A DNA stretch of 64,000 nt from Reticulitermes lucifugus (GCA_026260175.1 JAKCWW010000615.1:36759-100758); one strand, 5' to 3'; positions 12,226 through 24,760 are shown, counted from the first letter of the stretch. Made by a program: numbers and translations. Notes: a model not told the origin generated them from the sequence alone.

Positions 12226-13584
12226 GAAGGTACGTGTGCTACTACAGATACTTAAATAGTATTTGTTTTGACAATAGCTTAAACATGTTTACAGATAAAC
12301 CCCAGTTCGGATGTAATGTCGTTCAGTATGTACAGTCTATATTGAGAAATTAAAGAAAGAGTAATATGGATGTAGATAATGTATAGTAGCTAAATAAAGC
12401 ACTGTGTTGAAGAAACTATTTAATAACCTTAGAAGATAAATCTCCTTAAAACTAAAAGGAGTGAAAACACATTAAATGGTATGAAGATGATATACTGTGT
12501 ATTTGCCCCATTACAAGATTTGTGTCTTTAACAAATGAAGACGAGAACAAGCAGGTATGTAGTGTTACAAAAGGAGAAAAGTATGTACATCACAAAAAAT
12601 ATATTAAAACGAGTCGTAAGAAAGTAATGCACGAGGATGTGACTATCTTTAACTGACTCATAATGAAATCTATTCTTGGACTTTTGTGAACATGATAATG
12701 GGTCCTATGTTACCAGAATATTTTGAAATTTATTAACATCAGATTATACTTACTTCTTAAGAAGAACTCTGTGAAGAAAAAAAATCTGTTAGTTAGAATA
12801 TTAATCATTGTATTACACCTTTCAAATCCTATCTGTTTTAATTTCTACATGATGCGAAATGTATTTTGCGTTGAATTTATAATTCACGACTTTTATCGGA
12901 GATTTTAACTTTACTTAATAACAGTGTTATACTGTAAGATATAGAATACCACGTTAAAAGTAAAGTAGTCCTATATGTTTAACGAGGAATGCTAAAATAA
13001 ATTTCATTTTCAACAAATTACATTTGGAGGGTCCTTGGCCACGCATTCAAATATTCCTTTTATTCCTGGAAGCAAAATTGTTTTTTTCATGAAATGAGAA
13101 TTTTAGTAATAAGGTGAATTAGCCGTTTTACAAAACATCACCAACATACTCGTAGAAGAGTTTACAATTAGAGAGAGGGAAGGCTTTGCCATCTGTTGAA
13201 TGTTGCTTGCATTACTACTACGAGCGCGGTAGCTATGGTCGTCATCATAATCGATACAGCGGCAGTACAGCAATAACGCCATTCAAAACATTGCGAATTG
13301 GACAGTTGTGGATTAGAAATCACAGGAGAGCATTACACACGGTTCGTAGGTCGTTAATTACAGAACAAAAGCTTTTATATATCTGCTGCGATTTCTGAGC
13401 ATATTTGCTTCTTTAAAAATAAACATATTTAATTTTCAGTTTGTACTACTGTATCCCTCTCTGCAGTATTCATATTCAATAAAATGTTTTGAAAGATACA
13501 ATCGGTAAACCAATTTCTATTGGGTAAAATGCTTATAATACCTTAATAGCACGATATACTATTAATAAATATATTCATATTAAC
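12226..13584. other. No gene seen
   Basis: A 70-codon ORF at 13,186-13,398 has no recognised homology. Confidence 0.5.
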
Positions 13585-13616
13585 CTGATTGTGGCTCCCT
13601 AAACAGCCGAAACAGT
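13585..13616 (+). ncRNA. Hammerhead-like stem-loop motif, degenerate core
   Basis: CTGATTGTGGCTCCCTAAAC then AGCCGAAACAGT. GGCT/AGCC stem is perfect; the core is CTGATTG, so A-to-T and other changes have probably destroyed any activity. Confidence 0.35.
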
Positions 13617-15297
13617 AGCGAGAATTACAAATACCTTAACAAATTTATATTCTTTTAACGACTGTAATTTTTAAAAATCTATCTATTGAACGTAATTAAA
13701 TTTAGCTTTACTTCTTTTACTGAGAAGCTTAAAACCAGACACTTAATTTAAATAAACTGTCAGTTAGGTCCGTGTATGCTGTAATCCACAGTTGTCTTGT
13801 TCATAAATTGATGTCATAGTAGTCTCAAATATAGTTTGTTCACATACATTATCGATATAAGAATTACGATACTTCTCTTGTTTAAGACTTTACATATTTT
13901 CCCATCCAACGGTGTGTTGCATAGGCCTACTCATTAAACGTCTAATCACACTGTAACTAAGTAAACTCAAAGAAGCTTCTCTTAGCAGTAAGCAAGATGA
14001 CGATTTGGTCTTCTAAGGTGTGACGGCGTGTTCCTGGATTAGCAGTTCCCGAAGTTTCGTGGAAACTTAATGCCTTCTTCTTCTTCTTCTTTTTGGACGC
14101 CTTCACATTTGAAAAAGGAGGCACTACGTTCTGTCGAATCGTCGGGAAACACTAACACAGCGACACAACGTCACATTCCAGTAACCCTCTATGCTCAGCC
14201 GCATCACTGCGAGAATTTAAAACCTAGCGCAGTAGGCAAGTTATAGGCAGAATACTACTATCCTCTTTCAGAATAAGTCACCTTCCCATCTCCCATAGGA
14301 CAACCTGAATATTAATATTATTTACATATAACTATACTTTTGTTTCCTTGTGGCAGCCGTACTTAGTTTCCCTTATTAAAGAAATAAAATCAATTGATTT
14401 TTTGAAGTTAGATTTCGAAGGAGAGTATTTTACTTAACAAAGTACGTAAAAAAGAAGGGAGAAAATTACACAACACAAGAAGCATCTTGACATTTTACAT
14501 AGGTCACGAAGTATTATTATGTTGAAGAAGGTGTGTTGAAGGTGCAAATAGTTCGGACAGGTAGTTAATAAATTTAGCCTGTGAAAAAAGGTTAATTTGA
14601 TAACACGAAGTGAAGAATTTTCCAAACTTAAATTGAAGAACAGTGCAGTGATAAGCAGATATATGAAATATAGTGTCACGTTGTACAATGAATTTATCTA
14701 GCTTAGGATAGACTGCATGTCCAATTCCTTTGAACAAAATTATGAAACTTCGACGTTCATAAAGACGAAGTATTTCTTGACCAGGTAACCGACCATCTAC
14801 TCTCTTCCATATTAAATTCAGAAAAACATAGACAAAATCTTCATTTGTATCCTAGGCTGACATTAATTACTAATTTGTTTATCCTGCATAATTCAAGTCT
14901 GGAAATATTATATGTCCACATCACTTTGTATTTTAAGACTCTAATTTCACTTGTATTAAACCTCCAGTAAGTTTGACTCGGAACTGGGATACTTTTATCC
15001 ATTTAGGCTATGTGATTAGAAAGCCTAGCAATGAAATTCAGGCTTGTCTTTGCTAACCAACCCATGTTCATTTAGTGGGATTTGAGATTCCCATAGCCCT
15101 GTTGATTAAGGTTCAAGTCTTTTGGGATATTATGCCTTTCATTTCGGTATATATTCTAGTTACCGATGTTTCTGAGAAACTTGATATCTTCTCCTCCGAA
15201 ACGCTTGTAAGTGTTTATCATGTACACGGCCCTGTGTCTCGGGAGATTTGAATTACAATATTACATTTACTGAGCTCATTTTATGTCTCTGCTCTGT
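13617..15297. other. No gene seen
   Basis: AT-rich; two overlapping minus-strand ORFs at 14,434-14,737 (Leu/Phe/Cys-rich) look like AT-rich chance frames. Confidence 0.5.
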
Positions 15298-15596
15298 AAG
15301 TAAAGTAAAGTAAACTTAAAGTTCACCCTGGAACAGGTATGAAGGCCCAGAGGGGGAGTGGAGTTATAGCTATACTCTTTCTTTGACCTCGGCAGTAGAT
15401 GGGGTGGGTGGTAAACGGCGTGTTCCGGCCGCTATATCACCAGGAAAGAGATAAAGTACCGATTGTACAGGAGTCTGGGTGGACCCCAGGGCAGGTCTGG
15501 ACGGGTGCGGAAAATTTGCCCCCCACAGAGATTCGATCCCCAGACCGTCCAGCCCGTAGCGAATTACTATACCGACTACTCCATCCCTGCCTCTGG
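15298..15596 (-). mobile_element. SINE-A copy, near full length, minus strand
   Basis: The left end is (GTAAA)n followed by AAGTTCACCCTGGAACAGGT and GGCCCAGAGGGGGAGTGGAG, the family's 3' end in reverse. The right end has a B-box complement (GATTCGATCCCC) and CCCGTAGCGAATTACTATAC. One of the two most complete copies. Confidence 0.8.
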
Positions 15597-16090
15597 CGTG
15601 TGAATACTTGATTTTATTGTCAGTTACTTCCGCCAACTGAATTTTGTTCTGAGTTCTACAAAAGAGAAAATCCTTTTCAGGTAGTAATGTGGAAATATTT
15701 AACTAAAATCTATGCAGGAATGCATTCGTGATTAAGTGTCCTAAACATTGGTTTCTGCCTTTTAACAGCTTGGATTATTTATACACGCGTGTATCTTATA
15801 ACAGAATCAGAAAGTCAGTTTCTTTCTAAATTGTGTTTATTTTATCGCTAGTTTAATCACCGCAGCTGACACAGGATGTTCCAGTGGATGCAGACTTTCT
15901 GTATGATAAAGCTGCTGTTGTCAGTGCGGCGACAAAAGAAACGCTCTTATATAGCCTACACATTATATCTAAATTCACCAAAACATTGGCGACCTTCTTA
16001 GGCTTATATGAAATTTATATATCATTTGAATACTACTATAAGTATTCAGGCTTTCAAAGCGTTTTTTAGATCAGATGTTGTCTTTTGTTG

Positions 16091-16152
16091 GGTTCTACCC
16101 CTTGTAGTGTTTAAGTGGTCAGGAACACTTAACCACTACAAGGGGCAAAACC
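16091..16152. repeat. 27-bp-arm hairpin
   Basis: GGTTCTACCCCTTGTAGTGT plus TTAAGTG is inverted after the loop GTCAGGAA as CACTTAACCACTACAAGGGG plus CAAAACC. About three mismatches. No surrounding element identified. Confidence 0.75.
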
Positions 16153-16959
16153 GAAACTAGGCCCATCATTTATGTAAAAGAACTTCTAGATTGTTTCAGG
16201 GTTTTCACAGTCCCGTAGGGCAAACTCCCGGACACTCCCACTTTCACTGAAAAGTTTCTAACTTATCATATATCAGTCATGTTACATTCATTGATACAGG
16301 CTATATGAAAGGCTAAGAGCTTTATAAAATAAATCTCAAACAGTAGCCTATAAGGGAACAGTGACTGCCTTATTTTAACGTCTTCGTCGAAATATTCTGT
16401 GCACTATTCTCAAGCGTGTTTGTATTTACGAATTGTAGAAGTAAAAAATGCAACCACGTTTTGCTGACACAACTTACAAGAACCTTCACCTCCTTCTCCT
16501 CCCACAAGAATTTGCAGTTCTACCGATGTATCTGTGTGGAGACTCAATACCAATGTCTGGAACATTGGTGCCTGTTGCTGCAAATGCTGGTATCAATTTC
16601 GACAGTAGACAGATCGTCAGCCCTAACCATTAATAACATTCGTTTGGAGAGGAAGTGAGGGAGTTGGTAAATTCAAAGTCTTATGGAAAGCAGTTTTATT
16701 AGAGAAATAGATTATACCCAAGACCAGTTTAGGTAGCATGTCGTAATTTTTAACATAGGCCTAATTTAGTTTTATTTGAAAAGACATTTCAGAGACCACC
16801 TCTTAGTTTTTTCATGTCAAAAAACAGCTCTCAAGATCACCGGACCGATTTCTATCAAACTTATTATTTTAAAGGTATTTTAATTTTTTGTGTCTAATTG
16901 AAATGATGTGAATCCTGGCGGAGTCACATTTTTATGGTTTACTATTTTAGGCCTATATG

Positions 16960-17608
16960 CGTTAGAAGTTGTTGCTGTTATTATTATATTGGGTATTTCT
17001 TACAATTTTACTTTAAATTTATAATATTATTAATGCTGGATTTATGTGTAATTTCTTATTATCTCTTTTCTATGCCTTTTCGTTTGTTGTTGGTTTTTGT
17101 TTATTTTTTTTTTGTTTCTGTACTATCTCTGAAATTGGCCTTATGGCTGTTGCGCCAGCACATTAATAAAAAAACTGAATTGAAATAACATTTTCATCAT
17201 TATCATCGTGTCTTATGTCTGCACTAGCACTCATCTCACCTTGTTCCTGTTTTGTTTTTCTTTTGTCGTGTATTTTTGCCATTATCTAGGTGTTTGTGTA
17301 TTGGTATATTTCTGTGCTGGTTAATAACTGACACAGCGCTGCTAAGCCTGCATCTCAATAAAATGAACTAAATTGAACTGAACTGAACTAAACTGTATTA
17401 TTAACATATCTAGGAACAAAGTATCTTTCTTAACCAATTTTACTTTAACATTTATACCTGATGTGCTTTGTTCTTACTATCTGTCTTCTATGTGTTTTCG
17501 TTCGTGGATTTTTGGGTTGTTCTTTTTTTAATTTTCCTACGCTGCCTCTGTAATGAGTCTTATGACTGTTGTGTCCGCACATTAAAAACAAAGAATTGAA
17601 TTACACTG
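16960..17608 (+). repeat. Tandem cluster of related LINE-type 3' tails
   Basis: Three units each run from a T-rich stretch to a short terminal motif: GGCCTTATGGCTGTTGCGCC...ATTAATAAAAAAACTGAATTG (ending 17,188), a second ending (AACTG)n at 17,370-17,396, and GAGTCTTATGACTGTTGTGT...ATTAAAAACAAAGAATTGAA (ending 17,606). Units one and three are clearly homologous; the middle one is weaker. No coding sequence is attached. They look like 3' untranslated ends of a poly(AATTG)-tailed non-LTR element. Confidence 0.5.
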
Positions 17609-19606
17609 TCATTATAGCTTTTATCATAATAAATATTATCATCATCTTATCCTTATGCTTCTCCTTTGGAAAAACTTATTATTAAATACATGACTTAGGA
17701 CTATATATTTTCTAATATTTCGCACCTTCCTTGTGTTGGTAATTATCTCTACTGTCAATAACAAATCTCATATAACTTTCATATATTGCTATCTTCTATC
17801 TCGGTAAAACTGTTCGCACAACAAGATCTAATGACTGATTATTTATTGCCCACAAGATGAAAGCTAAATATACACGTCATCCAGCCAACGTGTTATTCTT
17901 TTATTTTCAACAACAAGAAATTGCTTGATCAAAAGCTGCTTTATTCTCATAATATTTTATCAAAAATAACTTCAGGACCCGGTAATATCAGACCTACTTC
18001 AAAATTTTGAGCAAGAACAGCTTTGTTATTACCGACTTTCGGAAACAAAGTGCATGTCTTTTTGCTTTTCTGTAATGCTCGCGAATCCCGTTATGGCAAA
18101 AGCGTAACGAAAGAAGCACAGATATCATAACGATGTTATGAGCCTATGTTTTCTCCTTTATCAAGAAAGTAATTGTATTTTAATCTGTGTCTGCTTTGTA
18201 TGAAGCGAGGAATAAGTTTCTAAGCACTTATATGTATTACTTAAAATTCATATTTGAAAGTGTTTAAACCGATTATTAATACGAGGGATATATTTTGTTA
18301 TTTTCCTAGGTCCTACATTTTATTTTAAGAAAATTCCCAGCAAGGAACAGGTATTTCGGCAAGGGGGTAGGAACTAATGTGACTTCCACCTTACTCAAAA
18401 TAATGTATATCAGTGGTGGCCACACTATGACTCGCGCATGTCATTGTTGCTGCTCGCGCAAGTTTCATGTAACAGTAATATTTAGGTAGTTTACACGCAC
18501 ACATACGGAGTGAACCGCGAAGGACCTGTACAAGACGTCCCAAAGAAAGGACATTGTAATTAGCTGCAAATATCCTAGCCACTAAACAGGAATAAAATAT
18601 TTCATTTTATTAATGCATGGTTCTCTCATAAGTTGCCTCTTAAACGGCGGCTGCCAAAGCTCGTCTTGCTGGTCTTCTCTGGTGTAAACATTCCTGCAAA
18701 TTGTCATCGAAATTCATTCAGTAGTTTCAAACACACAACGTACGGACGGACACAGATGATTTCTTTACACATCCAGCTTAGGCGCTTCGCTTTAATAATG
18801 CATGTAAATGACGCGTTATCAGAGGATTTTTGCGCACTTAGAATAAATTAAATTCACTTCTGATCATGCACATGCGTAAATCATATGATGTTTATAAATG
18901 AGAGTGTAAACAGCTAATACATTCATTCAGAACCAAAATGAAATATTTGAAGGTTCTATGAACTACACGCGAGTGTCAGCTTCGGATTCTGTTTTTTCTT
19001 CACAACTAAAGAGAAAGATAGATGGCTGAGAAAAGGTTCCCATTAATAACACTCGTTTGTTACTGAAAAGACGTATTGACAGAAACCCCTATATTTTCTC
19101 AAGACCAACAGACAGACAGACAGAGAGCAGATGGAGAGATGACGTATTGCTAGGCACACTCAATCGATCACGTCAAATAGAATACTGCAATATTTATGGA
19201 GTACAAAGACATGTGTATCTGGTTATGTAAGTTATTTGACATCTTCCTCGAAATAATTTTGTGGATAAAATATTATAGATTTTTAGCGCCAGGTGCAGAG
19301 AAAATAAAACGTAACCCATTAAAAGGGAAGCAATATACGATTAAGTGGCTTAAATTCTTTAAGGCGGCTGCATTCACACAATCGGACTGAAGAAATTTCA
19401 GTAGATGTTTGAATGCAAAAAATTTATATTGTATTGCAATTTTATACATAAATATTTAACACACTTTTTTACTTTAATTATCCATGTTTTAACCAATACC
19501 TTACTGTATATGTTTAGCGTGCTGCTAAGTTTTGTACATGCACGAACTACATTTCTTAATAGCGATATATGCAAATGGTTTATACAGCCCTTGTATCAGA
19601 TTTGTC
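17609..19606. other. No gene seen
   Basis: At 18,690-18,760 GTCATCGAAATTCATTCAGT followed by ACGTACGGACGGACACAG recalls the 'CATCGAAATCCGTTCAGTAG' ends of common insect repeats; single copy. Confidence 0.45.
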
Positions 19607-19642
19607 CCTGATGATATCCCAGAAACGGACGAAATATGTAGG
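19607..19642 (+). ncRNA. Hammerhead-like stem-loop motif
   Basis: CCTGATGATATCCCAGAAAC then GGACGAAATATGTAGG. CTGATGA and GAAA are present with a TCC/GGA stem. Confidence 0.4.
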
Positions 19643-19847
19643 AGATTATAATAGTGTTTAACGGTAATATAGATGGTAATATAGAAAAACGCAATATAAA
19701 TGCATTTTGTTGGACTCATAAATATATTATGATGTTTGATTTGAATAAAAGACCTGTTGTTACCTTTTTTTAATATTAACTGATAAAACTACGCCAAACA
19801 AGACTATATTTATTGTATAACAATTTTCTGTAACCTATTTACAGGAG

Positions 19848-20100
19848 GCCCATCCCAGTGGCCGTGCGGTCTAAGGTATGGGTCTGCAGCCATTCGCTTG
19901 CTGGGATTCCGGGTTCGAATCACGCACGAGGCATGGATGTCTGTCTCTTGTGAGTGTTTGTGTTATCAGGTAGAGGTCTCTGCGTCGGTGTGATTACTCC
20001 ACAGGAGTCCTACCGAGTGTGGTGTGTCTGAGTGTGATCGTAAAGCCTCGATTATGAGGAGGCTCTGGCCCACTAACGTCTCTTGCGCTACTGGGGGGAA
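19848..20100 (+). mobile_element. SINE-B copy, tRNA-Leu-like, full length
   Basis: Head CCCAGTGGCCGTGCGGTCTA followed by AGGTATGGGTCTGC has the A box and first arm of a tRNA-Leu (GGCCGAGCGGTCTAAGGC in true genes). B box GGGTTCGAATC at 19,911-19,921. The unrelated body (GTCTGTCTCTTGTGAGTGTT...GTAAAGCCTCGATTATGAGG) ends near 20,100 before an A-rich stretch. It cannot be a working tRNA: the 3' acceptor strand is absent. Confidence 0.8.
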
Positions 20101-20394
20101 AAATTCTTTACATGATATTGTTATACAATAAATATATTCGTGTGTAACGGTAGATTTTTCAGTTAGTTTTATGCTTTATTGAAAACAAAGCAATTGCATG
20201 AAAAACCATTAATGTAAAGACCTACTGGAGTCATCCTTAACGCCAATTTTATGAGGTGTGTTCATAACACAGTGCAGATTAAATTTCGGGAATGCTTCTT
20301 GCCATTGACTTCAGGATTCTTGTCTTTCACCTGCAATAAAAGAAAGTTCAAACATCAAGAAATATAATTTTCTTCTTTCTTGTTTGTGTACGGA

Positions 20395-20525
20395 TCCTGT
20401 AGCTTTACGTTAAGGGAAGGAAGATTCTGAGGACTGTTGTAAAGATGTTTGTAAACTTTCTGGTTCCGTAAAATATGCGTAACTTATTGAAAAGCTTAGC
20501 AACTATTAGATCCTCAATCAATATG
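20395..20525 (+). pseudogene. LINE-G: possible decayed 3' terminal fragment
   Basis: The stretch GTAAAGATGTTTGTAAAC...CCGTAAAATATGCG...CTTAGCAACTATTAGAT resembles the extreme 3' end of the LINE-G copy at 54.7-54.8 kb (GTAAAGATGTTTAAGAAC...CCATAAAATGCGGG). Only the non-coding end is visible; the match is modest. Confidence 0.35.
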
Positions 20526-21635
20526 CTGCTACGTGGACTTAGTTCACAAAATATTCCTGTAAGAATATCTCATATGTAAATTTAGAGTAATTCGTCAGTT
20601 ATTGTTAGCGCTCGCTCGCCATGTTATTTTCCAGTCTCCCCTCAAAATGATCCTATTGTAAGCTGCATATTTCCAAAACATTTTCTATACAAAGCTTCAA
20701 CCCCTACATCCAACACTGATTGTTATTTGTATCAATAAGTCCGGAATTAAGCAATTATCAGCATGATGTGAAATCTGATTGCGTGATCCTTATAATACGT
20801 TTCGAGTTAAGCTGTCGAATAGGCTTAATGGTTAAAAGAGTGATATGTGGCTGAAAGAGAAGTCCTTTTGTAATACGGTTTGTAAGATAAATCTTAATCC
20901 TTCGGAACCCTAATCAAACCTGTGAGATAAATTCCACTTACAAGGAATGAAAGAAACCAAATTCATGAATGGATGTTTTTTCGCAGAGGTGCAATACAGA
21001 ATATAGGCTAATACGGACTTGAAAGCTAACTAAAAATGAGGCAAAAATGTTAAGTATGGTGGCGATGATGCTAACGATGAGGATGATATACCTATGGTAG
21101 CGGTAAAGATGATAATATCATTTTCTTCAGTTAGTAGTTATTATCTCTTTGTGTCCGATGGATATCGTGTGTTGGGGACGCTGGTCCTGTGTAGACTGCA
21201 AGATGGGGGATGTGGATGAAGAGGACGGAGAAGAAGAGTCAAGGAAGCGATATAGAGGACTAGCAACAAACGACCAAAGAAGAGGAGGCGAGCTTGAAGA
21301 CACTGACCAATAAATTAACCCGCTCCTTCTCGTAATTAAACACACAATTTACGGAACAAGTAGAGCAGGCTCCAGTCTTTACACTGCTCGACGCGCCTGG
21401 TCTCTGTATTGCACACTAGTCTGCTGAAGCTAAGAGCGATTCATGTCTAAACAATGCAGTTGTGAAATAGCATATTCTCAATAGCCTGGTTCTACGGCTG
21501 TGGTGCACAAACCATTGTCTTTGCCGCCACTATATTCAGTTCGGCGCAGTGAAAGAAGTAGGTTCTTGTTAGCTTGTTACATAGGCCTCGGTGGCTGGGA
21601 AGTACATCGGCAAGAATATGAAACAGAAAATTCAA
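20526..21635. other. No gene seen
   Basis: A purine-rich section (21,180-21,310) creates an open Ser-rich minus frame; judged compositional. Confidence 0.5.
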
Positions 21636-21672
21636 TTATTTATTTATTATTTATTTATTTATTTATTTATTT
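21636..21672. repeat. (TTTA)n microsatellite
   Basis: Directly abuts a SINE-D head, and may be the A/T-rich tail of a lost element or a target preference. Confidence 0.9.
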
Positions 21673-21677
21673 GAAGT

Positions 21678-21890
21678 TGGTCGTGCCATGGCTGAGGTGG
21701 TTAGTAGCCGGCCTCTCACCTCGGTGGCCCGGATTGAATCCCAGGCCAAACTGTGTGGGACTGTGTTGGTTGGCAAAGTGGCATTGTGACAGGTTTCTCT
21801 CCGAGCATTTAGGGCTTCGCCTGTCAGCTTTTATTCGTTTATTACCGAGGCTACAAATCATTATCGCCTGGCAGCCTTGTTAAATTCAAC
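21678..21890 (+). mobile_element. SINE-D copy
   Basis: Head CCATGGCTGAGGTGGTTAGT (A-box like TGGCTNAGGNGG), B box CCGGATTGAATCCC, body GGCAAAGTGGCATTGTGACA and TTTCTCTCCGAGCATTTAGG. It follows a (TTTA)n run at 21,636-21,672. Confidence 0.7.
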
Positions 21891-23121
21891 ATTTAGAACC
21901 CTTATTTGTACTTCATACGCTGTCAGGAACTCAGCCTGTATATTGCCAAGTGACAGTATGATAATGAAGAGTGAATGATAAATATGTCGAAGTGATCTGT
22001 CGTGGCCTAATTTAAGGCACCTATTATCTTGCCACCTAGAAAACTTAAAAAAATCACGAATCACCTCAGTCAAGATAGTCTGTGTGCCGACCAAAATTCG
22101 AACCAATCATCTTCCGCGTACAAATAAGAATCACTACTACTTGAGCCAATTGATGGATGTTTCTGTTCATCTCAAGCTAATGGCGAGAATGAGAATATGT
22201 GGGTTTTACCAATTTTAAGTCTTAAGGTTTGGTGTTTATTACAGGAACAGCTTCACGACTTCATCATTATTTATGGTATTATAAAAGCGTAACTTCAGTT
22301 CAGGAACTATTATTAAATGTTAAGTAAAAGATATATTAACATTTCCAAGCCCAGCAGTACTCCATAAACTACCTGTTGTAAAATTACGAAACCCTTAATT
22401 TTGTCACATCGCGCACTTGCGTGTTTTGTATGGTGGTCACAATAATATAGGACGTCCCTTTTATGGCGTTAGTGAGTGTTGCAGTTGTCACGGAGTGTCA
22501 AAGCAAATGGAGACGTTCTATGTCATAAAGTTGCCGTGTTCACGGACGTGAAAAAAACACTCTGTAGCAAAATGAATATTAAATAAATACGATATCAGGG
22601 GACAGTCTAGGTTCACCTGCTTCAGGTTAGTGGACAAGTGGCAGGCTATTGTAAACAAAGCAATGGGAAATCGGATTTTATAAAATTCAGGTAATTTTTC
22701 GACTGCTTTTGTAACTGTGACATTCTCAAGAAGGACTTCTCCTTGGAGTTCGTTATCAACCGATTTCTACCTGTAACGGAAGGAAAGTCTGATTTCTGCG
22801 AGGTATGAATTAAATTGTTTTGTATAATTCAAATGAGCGTCCGAATGACAAAATTCTACCATGTTTGAGGCCGGTCTCTTAACGTGGAGACCCATGTTCG
22901 ATGTCAGATCATTCCATTTGAGATTTGGCGTAGAAAAATTGTGCTATAACAAGATTATTCTCTCAGGGTTCTTCGGCTTTCCCCTGTCAGTAATATGCCA
23001 CAATTGCTCCGTATTCATCTTATTTGTAATACTGCTTTTAGGGGAAGAACAGGCGAGCGAAGACTAGGAACATTCAGATAAAGCAGTGCTATTTCGCCTG
23101 TCGGGGAGCAGTGGACAGAAA
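21891..23121. other. No gene seen
   Basis: Short ORFs only, none recognisable. Confidence 0.5.
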
Positions 23122-23505
23122 ATGCCTTCGCGTTGCCAGAATTTCCCGAGAAGGAGAATAGTGTCACTAAACAGAACTGCTGCACCTATGAGGCATAGGA
23201 CGCTAGCAAGTGCAGGTACCTGCGCTAACAAGCGACGGCAGCGGAGAAAGCAGCTCTTCAGAAAATCACAATGTTCGCCACAGTGCTTAGAAGGAGGCCG
23301 CGTCACGGAGGACGTAAACGACAGTTGCAGGAGGGCCTCAGACAACGTCCAAATTGCGGAAACAACGGAACCAGCGCCTGAAAAATGCACTGATGTTTTA
23401 ATGGTTGCTCTCACAACCACAGTTCAAGAGATCATGACATGCCTCACAACACCAAAGGCAGAAGACGATTGTCCACGGATTTGTGATGATAAAATAATGA
23501 CCTGA
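23122..23505 (+). CDS. Unrecognised 127-codon ORF, basic N-terminal half, possible exon or element ORF fragment
   Basis: From ATG 23,122 the product begins MPSRCQNFPRRRIVSL, has a strongly basic cluster NKRRQRRKQLFRK around residues 35-48, then an acidic, Thr-rich second half with several Cys and ends DDCPRICDDKIMT. The local DNA is GC-richer than its surroundings. There is no transmembrane segment or clear signal peptide. An AATAAA-like element (AACAATAAACAC) lies about 60 bp past the stop, at 23,568-23,579. The reverse strand is also open for 118 codons, so part of the openness may be compositional. The basic-then-acidic layout would suit either a nuclear protein exon or a retroelement ORF1 fragment. 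No function assigned. Confidence 0.25.
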   Translation: MPSRCQNFPRRRIVSLNRTAAPMRHRTLASAGTCANKRRQRRKQLFRKSQCSPQCLEGGRVTEDVNDSCRRASDNVQIAETTEPAPEKCTDVLMVALTTTVQEIMTCLTTPKAEDDCPRICDDKIMT

Positions 23506-24439
23506 CTTCGCTTAACTTGTAGCACAGTGCGCATCTATAAGGAATTATAAACCTTTTTCTTCTGTGAAACAATAAACACAAGACAGCCTTGCTGCCACAC
23601 ACAATATGGCCAAGACCCCTGGTAAGGCTCGATACCAAGATAATGTGGCTTGGTTGAAGAGCACGCCTGTATGCAGCCAGCCAGTCAGTCTTCAAAGGGT
23701 TACAACTTCTTCACGTTCCTTATTACATGAGTGTTTACCATTCAGTTTCGATGGTGCGTGTTATATGACTGATTTCATGAAGTTGAGTCACTGTTGAGAA
23801 ACTAAGAATTATTCAGCTCTTCACGAAATTTATTCCTGTTTATGAAAGACTCATGTTCATTACCGTGTTCAGAAGTATGGACACGTTGCGTATTTAATGA
23901 CTCTTACCGATTCAACTTCATATACTCGTACAGAAAGGAAACCGAGCTCTCAGACTTTGATTCTGAAAATTGTTGTGCCAAACCTATGCCTTAGTTCTGA
24001 CCTGGCAAATGTTGTGCTGCTAGTAGGATTACCTTCAATTAGGTACTTCCTTCCCTATCTATTCCAGTTTATCGTAGTAAATAATCTCTCTACTATTAAC
24101 TAACTGACTCTATGATACACACTCCTGTTTTTGAATCTCGTAATTTTAGGCCTGATCTAGAAATTACCAATTTTTTCTGGAACTCGAATAATTAAGACTA
24201 AAGTCTCACTCGACGTGACGCCCTGTCGAATGGTAAATAGTGACTGACCTTTCAAAGGATATTTTTGCCTTCATCTTCAAGGTCCAAGGAGACTAGCCAC
24301 GTCAGTCGACATGGCGTAATAGCCGAGAAGCCTTGATTCTTGAATAACAAGGCTTTGATAACCTAAAAGTTCATTACTCTTTTCACAACAGAAAATTACA
24401 GGACTGTATCAACAGTCGAATAAATTAACTTCACGCACC

Positions 24440-24760
24440 CACACCCTCCTACCTTAAGATATATTTTAACATTATTCTTCCAGCTATGTCTCGGTCTTAC
24501 AACTACTCTCTTTCTCACAAATTTCCGTCTAATACTTTCTATGCATTTATCATTTTCCCGTCCATACTACATGTACCTTCAATCTCATCCCCAGTCATTT
24601 CACAATCCTCATGATAGCTATTAAAACGTACACGTTATGATGCTTCTCGTCATGTAGCTCTCACAATTCTGTGCTTATTTTCTCATTCATAAATCCAAAT
24701 ATTATCCTCAGCAATGTACTTCTTAAATCTTCTCAAACGTTCTTCTTTCCTGGGTGTGAG
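24440..24760 (-). pseudogene. LINE-G: heavily decayed C-terminal fragment, minus strand
   Basis: On the minus strand, frames carry LTPRKEERLRRF, corresponding to LTLREEHRLRVFEN of better copies, and about 250 bp later RPRHSWKNNVKIYLKVGGCG, corresponding to RPRRRWEDNIKMDLREIGW. Between them there are stops and frame changes. Spacing of the two blocks fits the family. Confidence 0.55.

Noticed and set aside
19848-19925. Functional tRNA-Leu gene
   Set aside because: The sequence after the B box does not pair with the 5' end, and two further copies share the unrelated body, so it is a SINE.
21170-21320. Purine-rich stretch read as an acidic coding exon
   Set aside because: No homology and low complexity (GAGGAC, GAAGAA repeats); openness is explained by composition.
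23064-23420. 118-codon minus-strand ORF opposite 23.1 kb
   Set aside because: Leu/Ser-rich, lacks family signal; the plus strand has the more protein-like composition, though neither is certain.
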